From contig NZ_KB892835.1 of assembly GCF_000373965.1 (NCBI RefSeq), positions 17,400 to 81,399 of the forward strand: a DNA stretch of 64,000 nucleotides. Reading direction: 5' to 3'. The first letter of the stretch is position 1. The number at the start of each line of letters is the position of its first letter. A model generated the notes under the pieces. The model was not told the origin of the DNA and ran no database searches. It saw only the letters and a program-made list of their open reading frames with translations. A program made the translations under genes and the position numbers. Below are positions 53,555 to 62,516 of the stretch, in pieces. The DNA is from Uliginosibacterium gangwonense DSM 18521 (lineage in GTDB: Bacteria; Pseudomonadota; Gammaproteobacteria; Burkholderiales; Rhodocyclaceae).

Positions 53555-54334
53555 TTATGATTTGGTGCCGACCCGGTAGATGATGCGCTTGCCCGCCAGC
53601 CTATCCGTCCAGGTCTGTGGCAGATCACGATCACTGATCCACAGGATCGCAGAGAATGCTTCTGGCGTAATCTCTTCGAGCCGGGTAAAACAATGGATAT
53701 TCTTGGGAAGCTGGCTGCTGCGTCCGTTGGCGTGGTTCCGCCACCAGTCTGGCGAGCCAGCTTCCTGTACTAGGGCAATAGGCTCATCATTGACCACAGC
53801 GGCGCTGGCGCGAACCAGCTCGTCATGGCTGGCCTCAAAATGCCAACCGAGTTCGCGGCCCAGCAGATCAACAGCCAGGGTTTGGCGTGAATCTGAGGCT
53901 GTCGTCAATACTGGCGTGGCGCCGAGTGCTGTCGCCAGATGTCCGGCCAGTTCGTTGGCGCCACCTAGATGCCCGGAGAGAACTGGAATGACGAAACGGC
54001 TGCCTTCGTCCACTACGACAATCGCAGGGTCTTTTGACTTGTCCAGGATGCAGGGCGCAATCAGGCGGACCAGGGCGCCCAGTGAAACCACAGCCACGAT
54101 AGCGTCATATTGAGCAAACAGTATGGGAATCTGTTCCCCAAGCTTGCCCGCATAGCAAGTATGGGAGGCAGGAGAGGCTGTCGCTGCTTCGGCGGCGAAC
54201 TTCTCCGGCGCATAGAGATGGGCACCAGGCAGTGCTGCAATGATCTTGCCTGCGCAAGTAATGCCATGGCGCGTGATGGAAACCACTGCAGTACGCGAGG
54301 CTGCCGTGGAGCGGGCGATGACCGGGGTGCTCAT
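53555..54334 (-). CDS. cbiG: Cobalt-precorrin-5A hydrolase CbiG, N-terminal and central domains
   Basis: The 259-residue protein carries CbiG residues for opening the delta-lactone of cobalt-precorrin-5A with loss of acetaldehyde. DAIVAVVSLGALVRLIAPCILDKSKDPAIVVVDEGSRFVIPVLSGHLGGANELA covers the active region at about 73-126. The C-terminal domain is missing and is provided by the next gene, so the usual single protein is split. Start 54334 follows AGGAGG and overlaps cobI as ATGA. Its presence marks the anaerobic (early-cobalt) route. Confidence 0.9.
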   Translation of the reverse strand: MSTPVIARSTAASRTAVVSITRHGITCAGKIIAALPGAHLYAPEKFAAEAATASPASHTCYAGKLGEQIPILFAQYDAIVAVVSLGALVRLIAPCILDKSKDPAIVVVDEGSRFVIPVLSGHLGGANELAGHLATALGATPVLTTASDSRQTLAVDLLGRELGWHFEASHDELVRASAAVVNDEPIALVQEAGSPDWWRNHANGRSSQLPKNIHCFTRLEEITPEAFSAILWISDRDLPQTWTDRLAGKRIIYRVGTKS

Positions 54335-55119
54335 GCTACTGCCTCCTTGCGCTTGCGGCAACCGCGGCGCAGTTCGCCCCGGGCACGCTTGGGGTTTTGT
54401 ACCAGCATCAATGACAAATAATTGACGCATTGCCCCTTCAGGCTGGCCAGATCAGTCACGACGCGCTGATCCGGCGCGCCTACACGCTCAATGAAGCAGC
54501 TTGTGGCAAGTAGATCGCGCTGTTCGAGCAATTCGATGATCTCGTCGACCAGCGGTTTGACCTTCATGAGGATCAGGGTGTCGAACTCATCCAACAGGTG
54601 GTCGATGACTGAGATGCCGTATGCCGCAGGGATCACTGCGATGGTTTCATCCTCTTCCGCCAGTGCTTTGCCTACACAAGCTGCGGCAGCGGAAAATGAG
54701 GATACGCCAGCGATGGTTTCCACTTCCACTTCGGGCGTGATTTCGCGCACAGCACGTGCTAGATGGCTGAAGGTCGCAAAAGTGGAGGCGTCACCCTCTA
54801 CCAGAAAGACCAGATCACGCCCTTCTGCCAGCAACTCCAAGGTGCGTGCCGCTGCCCGTGCCCAGGCTTTGGCAAGAATGGTCGCATCGCGTGTCATGGG
54901 GAAGACAAGCGGCTCGATATCCGCAGGTAATTCCAGACCGGCCCGGCAGACAATGTCCAAAGCATAAGACCTTTCTTCTGCCTTTTTGACGGGATAAATC
55001 CAACGGGCACCCGAATGCAGTGCCTCCCAGGCGCGCCGGGTAATGAGGCCGGGATCGCCTGGGCCAAGCGAGGCACCAATCAGGCGTCCGTATGTGACTT
55101 TGTCTTGAGTCGGTGTCAT
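54331..55119 (-). CDS. cobI: Precorrin-2 C20-methyltransferase CobI/CbiL
   Basis: The 262-residue SAM-methyltransferase has the family start GRLIGASLGPGDPGLITRRAWEAL at about 12-35. FLVEGDASTFATFSHLAR at about 107-124 and ETIAGVSSFSAAAACVGKALAEEDETIAVIPA follow. It methylates C20 of (cobalt-)precorrin-2. The C-terminus ends in a basic tail RKRKEAVA. Coupled on both sides by ATGA. Confidence 0.92.
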   Translation of the reverse strand: MTPTQDKVTYGRLIGASLGPGDPGLITRRAWEALHSGARWIYPVKKAEERSYALDIVCRAGLELPADIEPLVFPMTRDATILAKAWARAAARTLELLAEGRDLVFLVEGDASTFATFSHLARAVREITPEVEVETIAGVSSFSAAAACVGKALAEEDETIAVIPAAYGISVIDHLLDEFDTLILMKVKPLVDEIIELLEQRDLLATSCFIERVGAPDQRVVTDLASLKGQCVNYLSLMLVQNPKRARGELRRGCRKRKEAVA

Positions 55120-56399
55120 GGTTTTTGTGCAGAAACAATCCATACGGGGTTTTGTGCAGCCATTCTGTGCATATCCAGAATGGGTTGGCTACGCGAGGCC
55201 TGGAGTTGTACCACGTCCCAATTTGCCCTGTGCGTGGCAAGCGTTTGGGTTGCAACCGCGAGGTTCTCCAAGGTCACGAAATTCATCACCAGATGCCCAC
55301 CGGGTTTGAGGCGATCCAGAATCAGCGCAATCAACTGCGCCAGTTCTCCTCCTGACCCACCGATGAAAACGGCATCTGGGGCGGGCCATTGTTCCAGGCC
55401 TGCCGGGGCTTTGCCTTCAATCAGCGTGTAGTTGGTGGCACGCAGGCGGCGGGCGTTGACGCGGGCATTGGCAGCATCATCCACGTTCTTTTCAATGGCA
55501 TAGACGTGGCCTTGACAGGCCAGTCTGGCTGCTTCCAGTCCCACTGAGCCAGAGCCTGCGCCGATGTCCCAGATGATGCTATCTTCATGAATTCCCAGGC
55601 GAGCAAGCGATACTGCACGCACCTCCTGTTTTGTAATCAAGCCTTTTTCTGGCTGACGCTGAATGTAGTCTGCGTCTGCGAAACCGAAGATCGCCTGCCT
55701 GGGTACGGATAGATGCTCAATGAGCACCACGTTGGGTTGTGGAAACTCTGTTTGTGCCGCTTCTTGCAGCGAGAGGTTTTCAAAGAGCGCTTCGTCAGGC
55801 AGGTGCAGGCGTGCAGCGACGGAAATCCGGATGTCCGAGCTGTCATATCCTGCCGCCAGAAGAGCCCGTGCAATGCGGGCAGGCGTGTTTTCCGGGCTGG
55901 TGAAGGCGGCGACGTGAGGATTACGGCTGATGGCCTGCATCAGGTCGTAGAGGCTATGTGCTGGAGTATTGCTGTTGTCATTCGCCCATTCACCGCTATC
56001 CGGGCCGTGGCAGGAGGCGATGCGGTAGATTTGGCTGGGGCGGGCGAAATGGGCAAAGGCTAGTTGTAGGCACGATAGATTGGGGAGTATTTCTAGATTC
56101 TCCAATCGATTGCCGAGCAGGCTGCCAATCCCATGGCACAAGGGATCTCCGGTTGCGAGAATGACGGCGTTCTGGCCTGACATGCGGGCTTGCAGAACCC
56201 AGTCTGCAACTTCACGAACGTGGCCATCCATGTCCCGGCATTCGATATGCGTAGGGATATGGGGGCGAATCAGTTCCAAGGTCCGGCCTGCGCCGATGAT
56301 CAATTGGGCGCCGAAGATGCGTTGGCGCGCAGGCTCAGTGAGCCCGGCCCAACCGTTGTCAAGTATGCCAATAAGGGTGTCAGTAGGGGATTGCGTCAT
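55116..56399 (-). CDS. cobL: Bifunctional precorrin-6Y C5,15-methyltransferase/decarboxylase CobL (CbiE-CbiT)
   Basis: The 427-residue protein fuses CbiE-type and CbiT-type methyltransferases. The first half has IIGAGRTLELIRPH at about 34-47 and VILATGDPLCHGIGSLL at about 74-90. The second half has IWDIGAGSGSVGLEAARLACQGHVYAIEKN at about 276-305 and APDAVFIGGSGGEL. It methylates C5 and C15 and removes the C12 acetate carboxyl. Coupled by ATGA to cbiD and cobI. Confidence 0.93.
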   Translation of the reverse strand: MTQSPTDTLIGILDNGWAGLTEPARQRIFGAQLIIGAGRTLELIRPHIPTHIECRDMDGHVREVADWVLQARMSGQNAVILATGDPLCHGIGSLLGNRLENLEILPNLSCLQLAFAHFARPSQIYRIASCHGPDSGEWANDNSNTPAHSLYDLMQAISRNPHVAAFTSPENTPARIARALLAAGYDSSDIRISVAARLHLPDEALFENLSLQEAAQTEFPQPNVVLIEHLSVPRQAIFGFADADYIQRQPEKGLITKQEVRAVSLARLGIHEDSIIWDIGAGSGSVGLEAARLACQGHVYAIEKNVDDAANARVNARRLRATNYTLIEGKAPAGLEQWPAPDAVFIGGSGGELAQLIALILDRLKPGGHLVMNFVTLENLAVATQTLATHRANWDVVQLQASRSQPILDMHRMAAQNPVWIVSAQKP

Positions 56400-57577
56400 G
56401 ATTGTGTGCCGGGGAGGTTTGCTTCGTCTTGTTCTACGCGCACGATGAGTTGGCCTTCAAAATCACAGACCAAAACTGTCAGAGTATAGGGGCCTGCATG
56501 CTGCTGACGTAGGCTGCGAATGGCCCGGATTGCCAATTCGCGGTGGAAGGCGATAGCCAGCCCGAGTGCCTGCAGGCGTTCAGCGGCGAAGCGGGCGGTT
56601 TCTGCGGCGCGGATTTCTTCGACCAGATCGGCAGGGGCACCTACCTGGTGGGCGCAGTCCGCGAGGAGATCGCGGTCAACCGCTTCTTTCCAGGCATGGG
56701 TGACAGCGAGGCCCTGGCCCATTTTTGTGAGTTTGCCCACCATCGCGCCGATGTATATGTTTGTCATCTTGCGCTTAATGGCAGTCTGGAAGGCGGCTTT
56801 GACAAAATCGCCCATCTGTACGAAGCACGATTCAGCCAATTCCGGCAGTTCGCGCATGGCGAATTTTTCGGTGCGCCCCCCGGTGGTAAACACCACGCTA
56901 CGCTGCCCCTGGCGGGCAGCTACGTCAATGGCCTGCACGACGCTGGCGCGGAAAGCTGCCGTCGAGTAGGGGCGCACGATGCCGGTGGTACCCAGGATCG
57001 AGATGCCACCGAGAATGCCTAGGCGTGCGTTGAGGGTTTTGCGGGCCATCTCTTCACCGCCGGGAACCGATACGGTGACTTCGAGACTATCTCCTTGTGC
57101 AAGGATGGTTTCACCTACGCGTTTGACATTTTCCGTGATGTTGCGCCGGGGCACAGGGTTGATGGCGGGCCCGCCTACCTCCAAGCCCAGGCCATCCTTG
57201 GTGACTGTGCCGATGCCAGCGCCACCTTTGAGGATGATGGCACCAAGCCCATCGGCAATGCGGCGCACATCAACCGTGAGATGGGCGCCCTGGGTGGCAT
57301 CCGGGTCGTCGCCCGCATCTTTGATGCTGACAGCATGTGCCGTGTTGTCTTCAATCCTGCCATCGTGGATGGCAAATTCAGTCTGTTGCCCGTTGGGCAG
57401 CTGGCAGAGGACGCGCTCGGGCACCTTGCCCTCCACCAGCCCAAGCGTGGCGGCAACGGCTGCTGCAGCCGCATTTGCACCGGTGGTGAAACCCGTGCGA
57501 TTACCCCGATCACGCTTGGCATCGCCTTTGCGGACTTTTTCTGCTGGCGCGCTGTTCTCTGTGGGTTGGGCTGACAT
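56396..57577 (-). CDS. cbiD: Cobalt-precorrin-5B C1-methyltransferase CbiD
   Basis: The 393-residue protein has the CbiD start GNRTGFTTGANAAAAAVAATLGLV at about 25-48 and GTVTKDGLGLEVGGPAINPVPRRNI at about 123-147. LGILGGISILGTTGIVRPYSTAAFRASV follows at about 185-212. It adds the C1 methyl in the anaerobic pathway. It shares one base with the cobH stop (TAATG). Confidence 0.93.
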   Translation of the reverse strand: MSAQPTENSAPAEKVRKGDAKRDRGNRTGFTTGANAAAAAVAATLGLVEGKVPERVLCQLPNGQQTEFAIHDGRIEDNTAHAVSIKDAGDDPDATQGAHLTVDVRRIADGLGAIILKGGAGIGTVTKDGLGLEVGGPAINPVPRRNITENVKRVGETILAQGDSLEVTVSVPGGEEMARKTLNARLGILGGISILGTTGIVRPYSTAAFRASVVQAIDVAARQGQRSVVFTTGGRTEKFAMRELPELAESCFVQMGDFVKAAFQTAIKRKMTNIYIGAMVGKLTKMGQGLAVTHAWKEAVDRDLLADCAHQVGAPADLVEEIRAAETARFAAERLQALGLAIAFHRELAIRAIRSLRQQHAGPYTLTVLVCDFEGQLIVRVEQDEANLPGTQS

Positions 57578-58266
57578 TACCTGCGAGTCGCTCGTTCGTG
57601 CTGCTCGGCCAGTTGCATCAGGGCGTGGATGGCTGCGACAACCAGCGTGGAGCCCCCTTTGCGGCCTCGCACGATGATCCAGGGGATGTTATCCAATTCG
57701 GCTAGCATGTCTTTGGATTCTGCTGCCGAAACAAATCCCACCGGCATGCCGACTACCAAGGCCGGGCGGATATGTTCTTCACGGATCAGGCGGATGAGTT
57801 CGATCAGCGCTGTGGGGGCATTGCCAATGCAGACGATGGCGCCATTTAGCAGGCCCAGGCTGTGGGCCTTGCGTATGGCCTGGGTGGCACGGGTGGTGTT
57901 TTCTGCGCGTGCCTGGGCGATGACATCCACGTCGGAGATGAATTGGTGCGGGCGGATTTTGAAATGGCTCAGGCGCGTGGTTGAGAGCCCCACGCAAATC
58001 ATCTCCACGTCAGCCACAATGCTTGAGTTGCGGCTCAGTAGCGCCATGACACCAGCGCTGACGGCATCCGGGTGGAATTCGGTCAGGCCATTGAAATCGA
58101 AATCCGCGTTGGCATGGATCATCCTCCGCACGATTGGCCACTGGTGTAGGTCATAGCGATGGGAGCCGACCTCTGCATCAATAATGGCAAAGGAATCGTA
58201 CTCGATGGCCTGACCTACTGGCGTCAATTGTTCGGTGACAAGTGGTTTGGAGGAGTTAGTATTCAT
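57577..58266 (-). CDS. cobH: Precorrin-8X methylmutase CobH/CbiC
   Basis: The 229-residue enzyme moves the C11 methyl to C12 to form hydrogenobyrinate or cobyrinate. Family residues include VRRMIHANADFDFNGLTEFHPDAV (with the catalytic His) at about 46-69 and CIGNAPTALIELIRLI at about 142-157. Another is PALVVGMPVGFVSAAESK at about 167-184. A 18-base gap separates it from cbiX. Confidence 0.93.
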   Translation of the reverse strand: MNTNSSKPLVTEQLTPVGQAIEYDSFAIIDAEVGSHRYDLHQWPIVRRMIHANADFDFNGLTEFHPDAVSAGVMALLSRNSSIVADVEMICVGLSTTRLSHFKIRPHQFISDVDVIAQARAENTTRATQAIRKAHSLGLLNGAIVCIGNAPTALIELIRLIREEHIRPALVVGMPVGFVSAAESKDMLAELDNIPWIIVRGRKGGSTLVVAAIHALMQLAEQHERATRR

Positions 58267-58284
58267 TTTTCATTCGTCAGCAGG

Positions 58285-59145
58285 TCAGGCGTGAGCATGA
58301 ATGTGGATTGCCGTGTGAGTATGATCGTGCAGGTGGTGGGCCTGGGCGTCTGCCCGGTACTTGCAACCATCGCACTCTAGCAGGCTTGCCTGTGAATTGT
58401 CCTGGTTAGTGGCGCGCATATCAAGCAGATCGAATATCCCGGGGTCAAACCCGAAGTGGGCGCTCAGAGCAAAGGCTGTTTGTGGGTATTGCTGGCGCAA
58501 TCGGGCTGTCTGGGCCTGGATGCGGTCTATCAGCACGCCAGTGAAAAGATAGACCGGGATAATGGCAATTTGCCGCATCCCCAGGGTGATCTGCCGCTGC
58601 ACCACCGTTTCTAGGCGCGGCCAGGTGATGCTGGTGAAGGCGATGTCGACCAGATCGTGGTCGGTTTCTTCAAAAATCCAGCGTGCCATCTTGGCCAGTT
58701 CGCTGTTTGCCCCGGCGTCTGAAGATCCGCGCCCAAGCAGGATCACCCCTGTGTTGTGGGGGTCTGGCATATCCAGTTCCTGCATCAGGTGCTCAAGCTG
58801 CGCGATGAGTACGGCAAAGATTTCCCGCCCCATGCCCAGGTGGCGCACGCATTCAAAATGCACGTGCGGGTGGCGCTGGCGGGCCGCTTCCATGGCTGCG
58901 GGCAGCTCCATCTTCACGTGCCCTGCAGCATTGAGAATGAAAGGGATCACCATGACGCGGCGAGCGCCTTGCGCGGCATGGTCGAGTCCGCCGTTGAGCA
59001 GGATTTCGGCATGCTCGATGAAGCAGACTTCAATGCGCCAATCGGGGTGACGAGCCCGCCACTGCTCGGCAAAACGCATGATTTCCTGATTCCCTTCGAC
59101 GTTACGGGAACCATGCCCAACGAGAAGTAGAGTTGTATTATCCAT
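58285..59145 (-). CDS. cbiX: Sirohydrochlorin cobaltochelatase CbiX, with His-rich tail
   Basis: The 286-residue protein inserts Co2+ into sirohydrochlorin. LLLVGHGSRNVEGNQEIMRFAE at about 6-27 holds the metal-binding His. A second half repeats the fold (VILLGRGSSDAGANSELAKMARWI at about 134-157), giving the long CbiX type. The C-terminus has DGCKYRADAQAHHLHDHTH and more His, ten histidines in the last 22 residues, probably a metal store or site. Early cobalt insertion means the anaerobic route. Confidence 0.93.
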   Translation of the reverse strand: MDNTTLLLVGHGSRNVEGNQEIMRFAEQWRARHPDWRIEVCFIEHAEILLNGGLDHAAQGARRVMVIPFILNAAGHVKMELPAAMEAARQRHPHVHFECVRHLGMGREIFAVLIAQLEHLMQELDMPDPHNTGVILLGRGSSDAGANSELAKMARWIFEETDHDLVDIAFTSITWPRLETVVQRQITLGMRQIAIIPVYLFTGVLIDRIQAQTARLRQQYPQTAFALSAHFGFDPGIFDLLDMRATNQDNSQASLLECDGCKYRADAQAHHLHDHTHTAIHIHAHA

Positions 59146-59159
59146 ATGTCGTATCCGGT

Positions 59160-59942
59160 TCAGGCGCTGGAGGCGCGACGAAAGCGATGGGTAAAGGCCG
59201 GGTCATAGAGTTTGGAGCGGGCAATCGTCTCCCAGTCTCGTGCGCCCAACGCCGGGCTGGCGATAATCATGGCTTGTGAGGCGATCTTCTGCTCTTGGCA
59301 AAGACTTTTGATGTTGGCGAGTGTGCCACGCACAATCTTTTCCTCTCCGGGCCAACTGGCCTTTTGCACCACCACGATCGGCGCATCCTCCGGCCAGCCT
59401 GCTGTGCGCAGCGCTTTTTGCACCTCATGCAGCAGGGTGATGGACAGGAAAATGCATAAGGTGCAGCGGTGAGCCGCCAAGGCTTCCAGGTCTTCGCCAG
59501 GGGGCATGGGGGTGCGGCCCGCCACGCGGGTCAGGATGACTGTCTGCGTGACTTCCGGCAGGGTCAGGCTTTCCCCGGCGGCGGCGGCCGAGGCAAAGGC
59601 AGAGGATACCCCCGGCACGACGCCCCAGGCGATGCCTTGGTCATCCAATGGGCGGGTCATTTCGACCAGGGCGCCGTACAGGCCTGGGTCACCGGTTTGC
59701 AGACGTACTATGTTGTCATGCTTGTGGGCGGCATCAATGAGCCAGGCGACGATTTCTTCCAGGGTCATGTCCCGCGAATCGCGGATCGCACAGCCTGCCG
59801 GAGCATAGTAGGTGGCTGCACGGTCAACGAGCGAGCCCGCATACAAAATTGCTCCGGCGGACTCCAGCAGGCGAACGCCTTTGACGGTGAGCAGATCAGG
59901 GTCGCCAGGGCCTGCACCCACAAACCACACTTTGCCGCTCAT
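59160..59942 (-). CDS. cobM: Precorrin-4 C11-methyltransferase CobM/CbiF
   Basis: The 260-residue SAM-methyltransferase has VWFVGAGPGDPDLLTVKGVRLLESA at about 5-29 and IVRLQTGDPGLYGALVEMTRPLDDQGI at about 78-104. VVPGVSSFA-type segment appears as VVPGVSSAFASAAAAGESLTLPEV. First gene of the operon after the leader with a cobalamin riboswitch. Confidence 0.94.
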   Translation of the reverse strand: MSGKVWFVGAGPGDPDLLTVKGVRLLESAGAILYAGSLVDRAATYYAPAGCAIRDSRDMTLEEIVAWLIDAAHKHDNIVRLQTGDPGLYGALVEMTRPLDDQGIAWGVVPGVSSAFASAAAAGESLTLPEVTQTVILTRVAGRTPMPPGEDLEALAAHRCTLCIFLSITLLHEVQKALRTAGWPEDAPIVVVQKASWPGEEKIVRGTLANIKSLCQEQKIASQAMIIASPALGARDWETIARSKLYDPAFTHRFRRASSA

Positions 59943-60177
59943 ACGTGTGAGCCTGCCAAGTGAATTGCCTGCGAGGCGAAGACGAAATGAAAACGCATAA
60001 GGCTCCCGGAAACAGTTTGTGCCGATGGCATAAACCCGGGAAGTATCAATGCTCGAATGGATTCGCGGATCGCAATAAGCCTGTTAAATGTCCGCGCCCC
60101 AAGGCGGGAAAAGTGCTTTCTGTGATCCAGCGGCCAAGCGACCCACACCCCGGGGTAACACCACAACCAAGTACATC

Positions 60178-60390
60178 CGGGCCGGTCTTCTGGCTTGCCT
60201 GCATTCATCCCCACCTACCTTCCCATGCGTGAGCACAGTGGCGTTTGGTGGTTCGATCAGAAACTGCTCGTGGTGAGCTGTTTCTCAGGCCTACAGCAGC
60301 GGGGGCTGCGCCGGACTGGGAGAGCGTCTCTCCGCACCGGCTTCCCGTTTCACCCAGGCCATGGCAATGGCACTGAGCACCCGAATGGGG
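60178..60390 (-). promoter_or_regulatory. Cobalamin riboswitch controlling the cob operon
   Basis: On the minus strand the leader shows the AdoCbl riboswitch blocks in order: GGTGAAACGGGAAGCCGGTG (about 60354-60335), CAGCCCCCGCTGCTGT (about 60309-60294), GCCACTGTGCTC (60246-60235), GGGAAGG and GGGGATGA, and finally AAGCCAGAAGACC near 60183. B12 would lower expression of cobM onward. About 235 bases to the cobM start give room for the expression platform. Confidence 0.93.
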
Positions 60391-60542
60391 TGGATACTAT
60401 GCCAAACCGGCAAGGGAAGTAAACCGTTCTTTATCGTTTGAAAACCCGTCCACAAACAGGGTTTTGAGCATTTCAAGGTGCTTGACGCAGGGGCTGAACC
60501 CCTCTATCGTGCATCCCCAGATGGTTCCTCTGCATGCATATT

Positions 60543-60758
60543 CGGTGTGTGCAGGGGTGAAAAGGGAACACGGGATACGCATCATGTGGCATGGTCAGAC
60601 GTGCTCAGGCGTTGTGCCGTGGCTGCCCCCGCAACTGTAAGCGGTGAGGTTCTGGCTCCTCTATGCCACTGGTCGTCTTGCTCTCCACCGGGCAAGGCAG
60701 CGAGACCGGGAAGGCTCGGCCTGGATCATGGACCCGCAAGCCAGGAGACCTGCCATCG
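60543..60758 (+). promoter_or_regulatory. Cobalamin riboswitch controlling the cbiMNQO operon
   Basis: Conserved blocks in order: GGGGTGAAAAGGGAACACGGG (60554-60574), GGCTGCCCCCGCAACTGTAA (60622-60641), GCCACTGG (60664-60671), CCGGGAAGGC (60706-60715) and AAGCCAGGAGACCTGCC (60738-60754). The cbiM start follows about 85 bases later. High B12 should repress cobalt uptake. Confidence 0.94.
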
Positions 60759-60839
60759 TTTGAGCGCTATACGCATTGCCGGGCGGGGTGTCCCGGTGGG
60801 TGTTCCTGTATGGCGTGCCCATTTCAAGGTGGTTTCATT

Positions 60840-61511
60840 ATGCATATCATGGAAGGTTACCTGCCTGTCGCGCACGCGGTGGGCTGGTTTGCTGCTTCTG
60901 CCCCCTTTGTGGCTGCAGGTGTCGTGTCATTCAGGAAGATCGTGGCCCGGCATCCTGAAGCCCGCTTGAGCGTTGCCGCTGCCGGGGCGTTCACGTTTGT
61001 ACTCTCCGCACTGAAAATGCCGAGCGTGACCGGATCATGCTCCCATCCTACGGGTACAGGGCTCGGGGCAGTCATGTTCGGTCCTTCCGTTATGGCTTTG
61101 CTTGGCACGATCGTGCTGCTTTTCCAGGCCTTATTGCTCGCGCATGGGGGGCTGACGACCTTGGGCGCCAATGTTTTCTCCATGGCGATTGTCGGCCCCT
61201 GGGTGAGTTGGGCGGTGTGGCAGTGCTCGCGCAAACTGGGGCTATCGCAGGCCGTGGCAGTGTGCTTGGCGGCCGCCATAGGGGATTTGGCGACTTATCT
61301 GACGACTTCTGCCCAGCTTGCCTGGGCCTATCCTGATCCGGTGAGCCATTTTGGTGGTGCATTCGCCAAGTTCGCCGGCATTTTTGCCATCACGCAGTTG
61401 CCTCTGGCGGTTGCCGAAGGTTTGCTGACGGTGGTGGCAATCAATGCGCTCTCTGCCAGAATCGGGCATTTGGATTCGTTTGGCATGGTTGAGGAAAGGA
61501 AGCGGGCATGA
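60840..61511 (+). CDS. cbiM: Cobalt ECF transporter substrate-binding membrane subunit CbiM
   Basis: The 223-residue protein starts [16 protein letters not shown]; the N-terminal Met-His-Ile-Met with His2 is the cobalt-binding hallmark of Cbi[28 protein letters not shown] lies at about 61-87, also conserved. About seven hydrophobic helices are seen. It recognises Co2+ for the ECF transporter whose other parts follow. Stop overlaps cbiN as ATGA. Confidence 0.95.
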   Translation: MHIMEGYLPVAHAVGWFAASAPFVAAGVVSFRKIVARHPEARLSVAAAGAFTFVLSALKMPSVTGSCSHPTGTGLGAVMFGPSVMALLGTIVLLFQALLLAHGGLTTLGANVFSMAIVGPWVSWAVWQCSRKLGLSQAVAVCLAAAIGDLATYLTTSAQLAWAYPDPVSHFGGAFAKFAGIFAITQLPLAVAEGLLTVVAINALSARIGHLDSFGMVEERKRA

Positions 61512-61798
61512 AGAAGTATTCCTCAGTAATACTGCTGCTCGTGGCCTGCCTGATCATTGTGATACCGCTTGTGATTCCCGCTTTTGGCGGTGAGTTTGCG
61601 GGTACGGATGATCGTGCAACCCAAGCCATTGCAAGCCTGAAACCCGGCTATAAACCCTGGTTTGAGCCACTGTGGGTGCCCCCCAGCAAGGAAATCGAGA
61701 GCCTTCTTTTTGCTTTGCAGGCTGCATTAGGGGCAGGCTTGCTGGGCTATGTCATCGGTCGTCGTCACGAAGCCCAGCGCCGCAATGTTGATCATTGA
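61508..61798 (+). CDS. cbiN: Cobalt ECF transporter auxiliary subunit CbiN
   Basis: The 96-residue protein has two membrane helices (about 5-22 and 66-84) joined by a periplasmic loop with [15 protein letters not shown] and [26 protein letters not shown], the family signature. It helps CbiM load cobalt. The last 14 bases overlap cbiQ. Confidence 0.94.
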   Translation: MKKYSSVILLLVACLIIVIPLVIPAFGGEFAGTDDRATQAIASLKPGYKPWFEPLWVPPSKEIESLLFALQAALGAGLLGYVIGRRHEAQRRNVDH

Positions 61799-62516
61799 TC
61801 AGCTTGCACATGGCAATGCGTGGCGCCACCACGCATTGATCGAAAAAATCTGCCTTGGATTGGGTGGTTTGGGCGTGGTGATAGGGCAACCGGGGTGGGT
61901 AACAGGGACTTTGGTTTCCTGTGCATTGATGGCTGCGGCAGTATGGGGCGCCAGAATTCCGTTCGGCTTCCTGCTGCGAGTGCTGTGCATCCCAGCAGGG
62001 TTTGTTGTGTTGGGGGCGCTCACCTTTCTGTTCTCAGTGGATGCTAATGGGATTCATTTTGTGGCCAGCGGTGTGGCGGCAGCTTTTACGCTGATAGGGC
62101 GTAGTTTTGCCGCAACGGTCTGCGTGTGTTTCCTTGCCCTGACTACGCCTGCGACAGATTTGCTCTGTGGTATGCGTCGCGTGGGCCTGCCGCGCGATGT
62201 GGCGGAGATCGCCTTGCTTACCTACCGGTTTTTGTTCCAGATTGCAGAAACGGCTGCCACCATGCATGCGGCGCAAGCAGCCCGCCTGGGGCATGTAACG
62301 CCGATGCGCCGTCTGCGCTGCCTGGGGATGCTCGTTGCCAATTTGTTGCCGCGAGCATTTGAACGCGCACGGCATATGGAGATCGGCTTGGCTGCCCGTA
62401 ACTGGAATGGGGAGCTACGGGTGCAGGCGTCTGCGGTGCCCGTGTCCTGGTGGCGTGTGGCCGCGATTGTATGGGGCTGGATTTGTGTACTGTGGGCGGG
62501 AAGGGTGATGCAGTGA
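61785..62516 (+). CDS. cbiQ: Cobalt ECF transporter transmembrane subunit CbiQ
   Basis: The 243-residue T-component has five helices and the coupling-helix motifs AAQAARLGHVTPMRRLRCLG (about 155-174) and ERARHMEIGLAARNWNGELR (about 190-209), which contact the ATPase. ATG 61785 is chosen because it gives the family start; the earlier ATG 61749 lies deeper in cbiN. Confidence 0.92.
   Translation: MLIIDQLAHGNAWRHHALIEKICLGLGGLGVVIGQPGWVTGTLVSCALMAAAVWGARIPFGFLLRVLCIPAGFVVLGALTFLFSVDANGIHFVASGVAAAFTLIGRSFAATVCVCFLALTTPATDLLCGMRRVGLPRDVAEIALLTYRFLFQIAETAATMHAAQAARLGHVTPMRRLRCLGMLVANLLPRAFERARHMEIGLAARNWNGELRVQASAVPVSWWRVAAIVWGWICVLWAGRVMQ

Noticed and set aside
60397-60585. Minus-strand frame of 62 codons between the riboswitches
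   Set aside because: Overlaps the start of the plus-strand riboswitch and has no coding character.
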